This document shows, one piece after another, positions 41,166 through 41,249 of a DNA stretch of 41,249 bases (its first letter is position 1; each line of letters begins with the position of its first letter). The notes under the pieces were generated by a model. The model was not told the DNA's origin. It did no database searches and saw nothing but the letters and a program-made list of their open reading frames with translations. The position numbers and the translations under genes are program-made. Origin of the DNA: Pseudomonadota bacterium (lineage in GTDB: Bacteria; Pseudomonadota; Alphaproteobacteria; Rickettsiales; SXRF01); NCBI GenBank assembly GCA_963205245.1, contig CAUJIB010000057.1:1-41249 (forward strand), in the 5' to 3' direction.

Positions 41166-41249
41166 CTGTATAAAAAACATTCATAGTTAGTAACCAAGGT
41201 GTGGTCAGAAAGAAAATCTATGTTCTTGGACTTTTTTTAACAACACTAG

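Noticed and set aside
1-41249. CRISPR arrays, IS elements, prophage genes, rRNA or replication origin
   Set aside because: No regularly spaced short repeats, transposase, integrase, phage structural genes, rRNA sequence or DnaA-box cluster were found on reading.

Overview
This 41.2 kb window looks like an AT-rich, gene-dense chromosome segment from an alphaproteobacterium. Four things point there: the block tig-clpP-clpX-hupB-tRNA-Val-tRNA-Asp, a DksA whose zinc finger is largely lost in the alphaproteobacterial manner, an NDUFAF6-like squalene/phytoene synthase relative, and a single LolC/E-type permease next to LolD. A MotA stator gene, a PAS-containing chemoreceptor and a large sensor kinase suggest a motile, sensing cell. 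A set of unrecognised proteins with an effector-like look (no signal peptide, charged or low-complexity tails, one lipase-type fold) would fit a host-associated lineage, but that is inference. I see no IS element, prophage, CRISPR array, rRNA operon or replication origin, and no gene-free stretch longer than 300 bases.

Layout. 1-1028: the 3' part of a CorA-type Mg transporter and dksA. 1047-7181: an alpha/beta hydrolase, a lipase-like unknown protein, the lolC/E-lolD lipoprotein-release pair, and a minus-strand array of three small unknown genes that appear to be diverged paralogues. 7375-11787: dnaE and motA. 11947-14959: a GNAT acetyltransferase, an aquaporin-arsenate reductase pair, and rarA. 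A copy of the 3' end of rarA lies on the far side of the aquaporin-arsC pair, so the pair is bracketed by direct repeats. 15091-16690: an unknown membrane-associated protein, a VF530-type protein and a small RRM protein. 16774-21110: tRNA-Asp, tRNA-Val, HU, ClpX, ClpP and trigger factor; lon, which usually lies between clpX and hupB in alphaproteobacteria, is absent. 21294-25814: an unknown protein, lolA, the overlapping run infA-maf-comM, and a small lipoprotein. 25902-30495: a short squalene synthase-like protein, Fe superoxide dismutase, an MgtA-type ATPase and a YqhA-type membrane protein. 30613-32975: an orphan ParA, ffh and yggT. 33083-41109: a cytoplasmic chemoreceptor with three near-identical PAS repeats, a divergent histidine kinase, a DUF4139 exported protein, an O-methyltransferase and a DAACS-type symporter.

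Functional links. LolC/E, LolD and LolA are three parts of one lipoprotein-sorting route, although lolA is 18 kb from the permease. Ffh and trigger factor both act on nascent chains at the ribosome. ClpX and ClpP form one protease. Aquaporin plus ArsC would reduce arsenate and let arsenite leave through the channel. The most unusual signals are the three-paralogue array, a shared TTGTCAyAAAATyTT motif upstream of three of the unknown genes, and the rarA-tail duplication around the arsenic pair.
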